Positions 61,512 through 64,000 of a DNA stretch of 64,000 bases are shown here, piece by piece (position 1 is the stretch's first letter; the number at the start of each line of letters is the position of its first letter). Source of the DNA: Micromonospora sp. WMMD1155. GTDB lineage: Bacteria > Actinomycetota > Actinomycetes > Mycobacteriales > Micromonosporaceae. The notes under the pieces are model-generated. The model did no database searches and was not told the origin of the DNA. It was given only the letters and a program-made list of their open reading frames with translations. The stretch lies in assembly GCF_029581275.1 (NCBI RefSeq), contig NZ_CP120742.1:780501-844500 (forward strand), given 5' to 3'. A program made the translations under genes and the position numbers.

Positions 61512-62441
61512 ATGAGGGCTTTGCAATTCTCCAAGTACGGTCCCGCGAGTGTTCTTGAGGTTTCGGAAGCACCGGAACCGCACGCCGGACCCGGCCGGAT
61601 ACGGGTGGTGGTTCGGGCCTCGGGTGTCAATCCGGCCGACACATACGTCCGCGCCGGCCAATTCAAGGAGTGGATTCCGCTCCGCCTGCCGCACGTGCCC
61701 GGTGTCGACGCCGCCGGCGTGGTGGACGAGGTCGGCGACGGGGTGACCACCGCTCGGGTGGGCGATGAGGTCTTCGGGATAACGGACTACGCCCAGATGG
61801 GCGGAGCGAACGCCGAATACGCCGTCTTGGCCGCCTGGGCACCGAAGCCGGCCGCCCTGACCTGGGAGCAGGCCGGCGGCGCGGCGGGCAACATCGAAAC
61901 GGCCACCCGAGTACTCGACCGGCTGGGCGTCAAGGAAGGCACTACGCTGTTGATCGAGGGCGCGGCCGGTGGAGTCGGGACGACCGCGATCCAGCTCGCG
62001 GTCGCTCGCGGCGCGGCAGTCATCGGCACGGCCAGCGAGCGCAACCATGAGTTGCTCGCCTCGATCGGGGCGATCCCGACCACCTACGGCCCCCGACTGG
62101 CCGAGCGGGTCCACACTCTGCTGCCCAGCGGGGTGGATGTCGCACTCGACTGTGCCGGCTCTGGTTCTCTGCCCGACCTGGTCGGCCTGGTCGCGAGCCC
62201 GGACAGGGTGGTGAGCATCGCCGACATCAATGCAACGGACTACGGCGTGCACCTGTCCCGCGGCTCTGGCCCCGGCGCGGACACACCGGCCCTCGAAGGA
62301 ATCGCTGCCGCCGGCGAACTCGCCCAGCGGAGTCGTTTCACAGTGCCGGTCGCCGCCGTGTTCTCTCTGAACGAGGCGAAGGCCGCCCATGAGTTGAGTG
62401 AGTCCCGCCACGCGCGGGGCAAGATCGTGCTGAAGCCGTAG
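61512..62441 (+). CDS. NADP-dependent quinone oxidoreductase-like MDR protein
   Basis: 309 residues without zinc ligands. SGVNPADTYVRAGQF and HVPGVDAAGVV are N-terminal MDR blocks; LLIEGAAGGVGTTAIQLAVARGA binds NADP. The QOR/zeta-crystallin group reduces quinones and enones. Divergent from tetR. Confidence 0.9.
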   Translation: MRALQFSKYGPASVLEVSEAPEPHAGPGRIRVVVRASGVNPADTYVRAGQFKEWIPLRLPHVPGVDAAGVVDEVGDGVTTARVGDEVFGITDYAQMGGANAEYAVLAAWAPKPAALTWEQAGGAAGNIETATRVLDRLGVKEGTTLLIEGAAGGVGTTAIQLAVARGAAVIGTASERNHELLASIGAIPTTYGPRLAERVHTLLPSGVDVALDCAGSGSLPDLVGLVASPDRVVSIADINATDYGVHLSRGSGPGADTPALEGIAAAGELAQRSRFTVPVAAVFSLNEAKAAHELSESRHARGKIVLKP

Positions 62442-62628
62442 GGCGCTCGCCCGGCCGTCTGTCCACCTGACCCGCCCCGCGCCCACCCGGACGGCATCCG
62501 CTTTGCAGGCGAGAGCGACGTGACAGTAGACCGAGTGTGCAGGTGTCTACACTGTCCGCCAGGACGATCCTCCTCGATGTGATCGCCCCCGCTCGACCGC
62601 ATCCTGGGTCTCCCGACCACGTCGGCCG

Positions 62629-62790
62629 AGTGCACCGGCCGGCAACCGCGTCCTCGCCGAACCCCAACTCTTCCTCCGGCAGGTGACCGGGGCCTGGCAG
62701 TTCGTGGGCCGCGCCCATGCGGGACTCGACTGCGGTGACACCGGCCTGCCGCCCGCAATCGCCACCGCCTGCTCCGCGCTCACCACCTGA
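62629..62790 (+). pseudogene. Relic of the C-terminus of an unknown protein
   Basis: The frame ends QLFLRQVTGAWQFVGRAHAG then CGDTGLPPAIATACSAL before TGA 62788. It looks like the tail of a secreted or lipoprotein domain; no start or body remains. The rest of 62442-62968 is non-coding apart from the terminator. Confidence 0.4.
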
Positions 62791-62864
62791 CCGCCAGCTG
62801 ACCGCTGAAGACGACGGCGATCTCGCAGCGGTGTCCAGCCCGCCGGTCGGATGAGCAGGCGTAC

Positions 62865-62896
62865 CGGAGGGCCCGGCGAATGGACCGGGCCCTCCG
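62865..62896 (-). terminator. Terminator of the cupin gene
   Basis: A perfect 12-base stem (CGGAGGGCCCGG with its complement) has loop CGAATGGA and lies 72 bases past the cupin stop. Confidence 0.75.
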
Positions 62897-62968
62897 AGCC
62901 GGAAGCTGCTGCCGAGGGCAGGGAGTCAGCCATCGACCTCCGCGCATTTCCAGGTGCCGGCCCGGAAT

Positions 62969-63469
62969 TCAGAGGAATTCGCTGCGGTACGTCGAGGCCA
63001 GTTCCGCCGCGCGGCGGCGGCGTTCCGCCAACTCGTCCGGTGTCAGCTGCGGCGGCGGCGCGTCCCCGCCCGCGACGACGTCACCGATCCTCATGAAGTA
63101 CTCGTCCTGCCCGGCCGGGGTGCACATGCAGAGCATCCGGGCCGGTGCTCCCGAGACGTTGCGGAAGTGGTGCGGCGCGTTGGCCGGGATGTTGATCGTG
63201 GAGCCAGCCCGTACGGTGTGCTGCTCACCCCGGAAGGTGAACTCGATCTCGCCCTCCAGGATCGTGAACATCTCCTCGAAGTCGTGCCGGTGCGGCGGCG
63301 GCCCGCCGCCGTCGGGGACACGCATGTCGATCAGGCAATACCTACCGTTGGTCTGCTCGCCGGTGATCAACATGCCGTAGGTATTGCCCACCAACGAGAT
63401 GTACGTCGTACCAGGGTCGTCGGGGTCGGCCACGGTCAGCGAGCGGGACGGGTCGTCGTCGGGGATCAT
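62969..63469 (-). CDS. Cupin-domain protein
   Basis: 166 residues. The cupin motif 1 is PPPHRHDFEEMFTILEGEIEF (metal His/His/Glu) and motif 2 INIPANAPHHFRN (His). The C-terminal 40 residues form a charged helix (DELAERRRRAAELAS). Metal-dependent isomerase or dioxygenase-like; the substrate is unknown. It is read from ATG 63469 and probably follows the oxidoreductase gene upstream in one transcript (57-base gap). Confidence 0.82.
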   Translation of the reverse strand: MIPDDDPSRSLTVADPDDPGTTYISLVGNTYGMLITGEQTNGRYCLIDMRVPDGGGPPPHRHDFEEMFTILEGEIEFTFRGEQHTVRAGSTINIPANAPHHFRNVSGAPARMLCMCTPAGQDEYFMRIGDVVAGGDAPPPQLTPDELAERRRRAAELASTYRSEFL

Positions 63470-63526
63470 CCTGGTTTCTCCTTCGAAGTTTCGTCGCGTA
63501 CGTGAGGTCCTCGTTCCGGAAGTGGT

Positions 63527-64000
63527 TCAGGCCGTGGGCGCGAGGACGACGGTCTTGCCCGGCAACTCACCCTCGGCGGCCCGCGCGTGCAGGGCCGGCA
63601 GATCGGCCAGCGGCACCCGCTGGCCGACCTCGACACGCAGCTCACCGGTGCCGACGCGGGCGACCAGGTCGGCGAGCTGATCGGCGTCGCTGCGCACGAA
63701 CAGGTCGATGCCGCGTACGCCGCGCCCCTCGTCGGACGGGGCGGGCATCCAGACGGTGGTGTTGACCAGGGTGCCCCCGTCCCGGATCAGGGTGACCAGC
63801 GCAGCCAACTGGTCCGGGGTGACCGGCGCGAGGTTGAGGACCAGGTCGACCGGCTCGGTCACCGCTGCGGTCACGTCGGTGGTGGTGTGGTCGATCACCT
63901 CGTCCGCGCCAGCGGTCCTGACCCGGTCGGCGCTGCGGGGGCTGGCCGTGGCGATCACTCGGGCGCCGACCTCCTTGGCCAGCTGCACGGCGTACCCGCC
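63527..64000 (-). CDS. NADP-dependent MDR oxidoreductase, C-terminal part (continues beyond window)
   Basis: The frame is open to the window edge: GGYAVQLAKEVGARVIATASPRSADRV is the cofactor-binding region of a zinc-free quinone oxidoreductase-type MDR protein, and VPLADLPALHARAAEGELPGKTVVLAP is its usual C-terminus. The N-terminal half lies beyond 64,000. Confidence 0.85.
   Translation of the reverse strand, partial: GGYAVQLAKEVGARVIATASPRSADRVRTAGADEVIDHTTTDVTAAVTEPVDLVLNLAPVTPDQLAALVTLIRDGGTLVNTTVWMPAPSDEGRGVRGIDLFVRSDADQLADLVARVGTGELRVEVGQRVPLADLPALHARAAEGELPGKTVVLAPTA

Overview
The window looks like a chromosomal segment of a high-GC actinomycete, most probably a Micromonosporaceae member (Micromonospora-like). 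This is an inference from the very GC-rich third codon positions, frequent GTG starts, several leaderless promoters, sugar importers encoded without an ATPase subunit, and a large set of secreted carbohydrate-active enzymes with CBM13 (ricin-type) modules. No rRNA, tRNA, CRISPR array, insertion sequence or prophage was recognised.

Bases 1-28,060 form a plant-polysaccharide utilisation region. It starts inside a secreted sugar-dehydrogenase-like protein with PKD and carbohydrate-binding modules. Next is a minus-strand operon (10,843-2,781): lipoprotein, two permeases, enolase-superfamily dehydratase, zinc alcohol dehydrogenase, SDR, amidohydrolase/lactonase and aldo-keto reductase. This set matches a non-phosphorylative L-fucose-type pathway and is divergent from a FadR-type GntR regulator. 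Two esterases, a GH10 xylanase and a PaaX-like regulator follow. The region ends with a second system: a GH54 arabinofuranosidase, a clan GH-A glycosidase, a sugar ABC operon with a cytoplasmic (alpha/alpha)6 glycosidase, and a LacI repressor. Three operator families can be read directly. TGACGT-N3-ACGTCAA lies in the same place over the -35 of the fucose-type operon and of an esterase gene. GCGAATCGATTCGC sits at the start sites of the three arabinoside-system units. TGTTATCGCTCAC occurs three times around the xylanase gene.

Bases 28,180-41,900 are mixed small transcription units: a VanZ-like protein, methyltransferases, VOC and DinB proteins, a metallo-hydrolase, a MerR/SDR divergent pair, a secreted triple-repeat protein, a CGNR regulator with an MFS exporter, and several gene relics. 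Bases 42,040-51,300 hold a GH18 chitinase, a frameshifted TMEM175-like channel, a Tat-exported esterase, an amidohydrolase, a bacterial-type PARG and a large secreted penicillin-acylase-family protein with a C-terminal discoidin-like module.

Bases 51,300-64,000 contain a doubly frameshifted ltrA-like gene and then a run of regulators divergent from small enzymes or transporters (LysR/NmrA-like, HxlR/NmrA-like, Lrp/PQ-loop, TetR/quinone oxidoreductase), an orphan holin, a cupin, and an oxidoreductase cut by the window edge. Several of these genes have a -10 element only 6-8 bases before the start codon, so they are probably leaderless. Three genes carry frameshifts and four more sites are short gene remnants, so this half of the window appears more eroded than the first.
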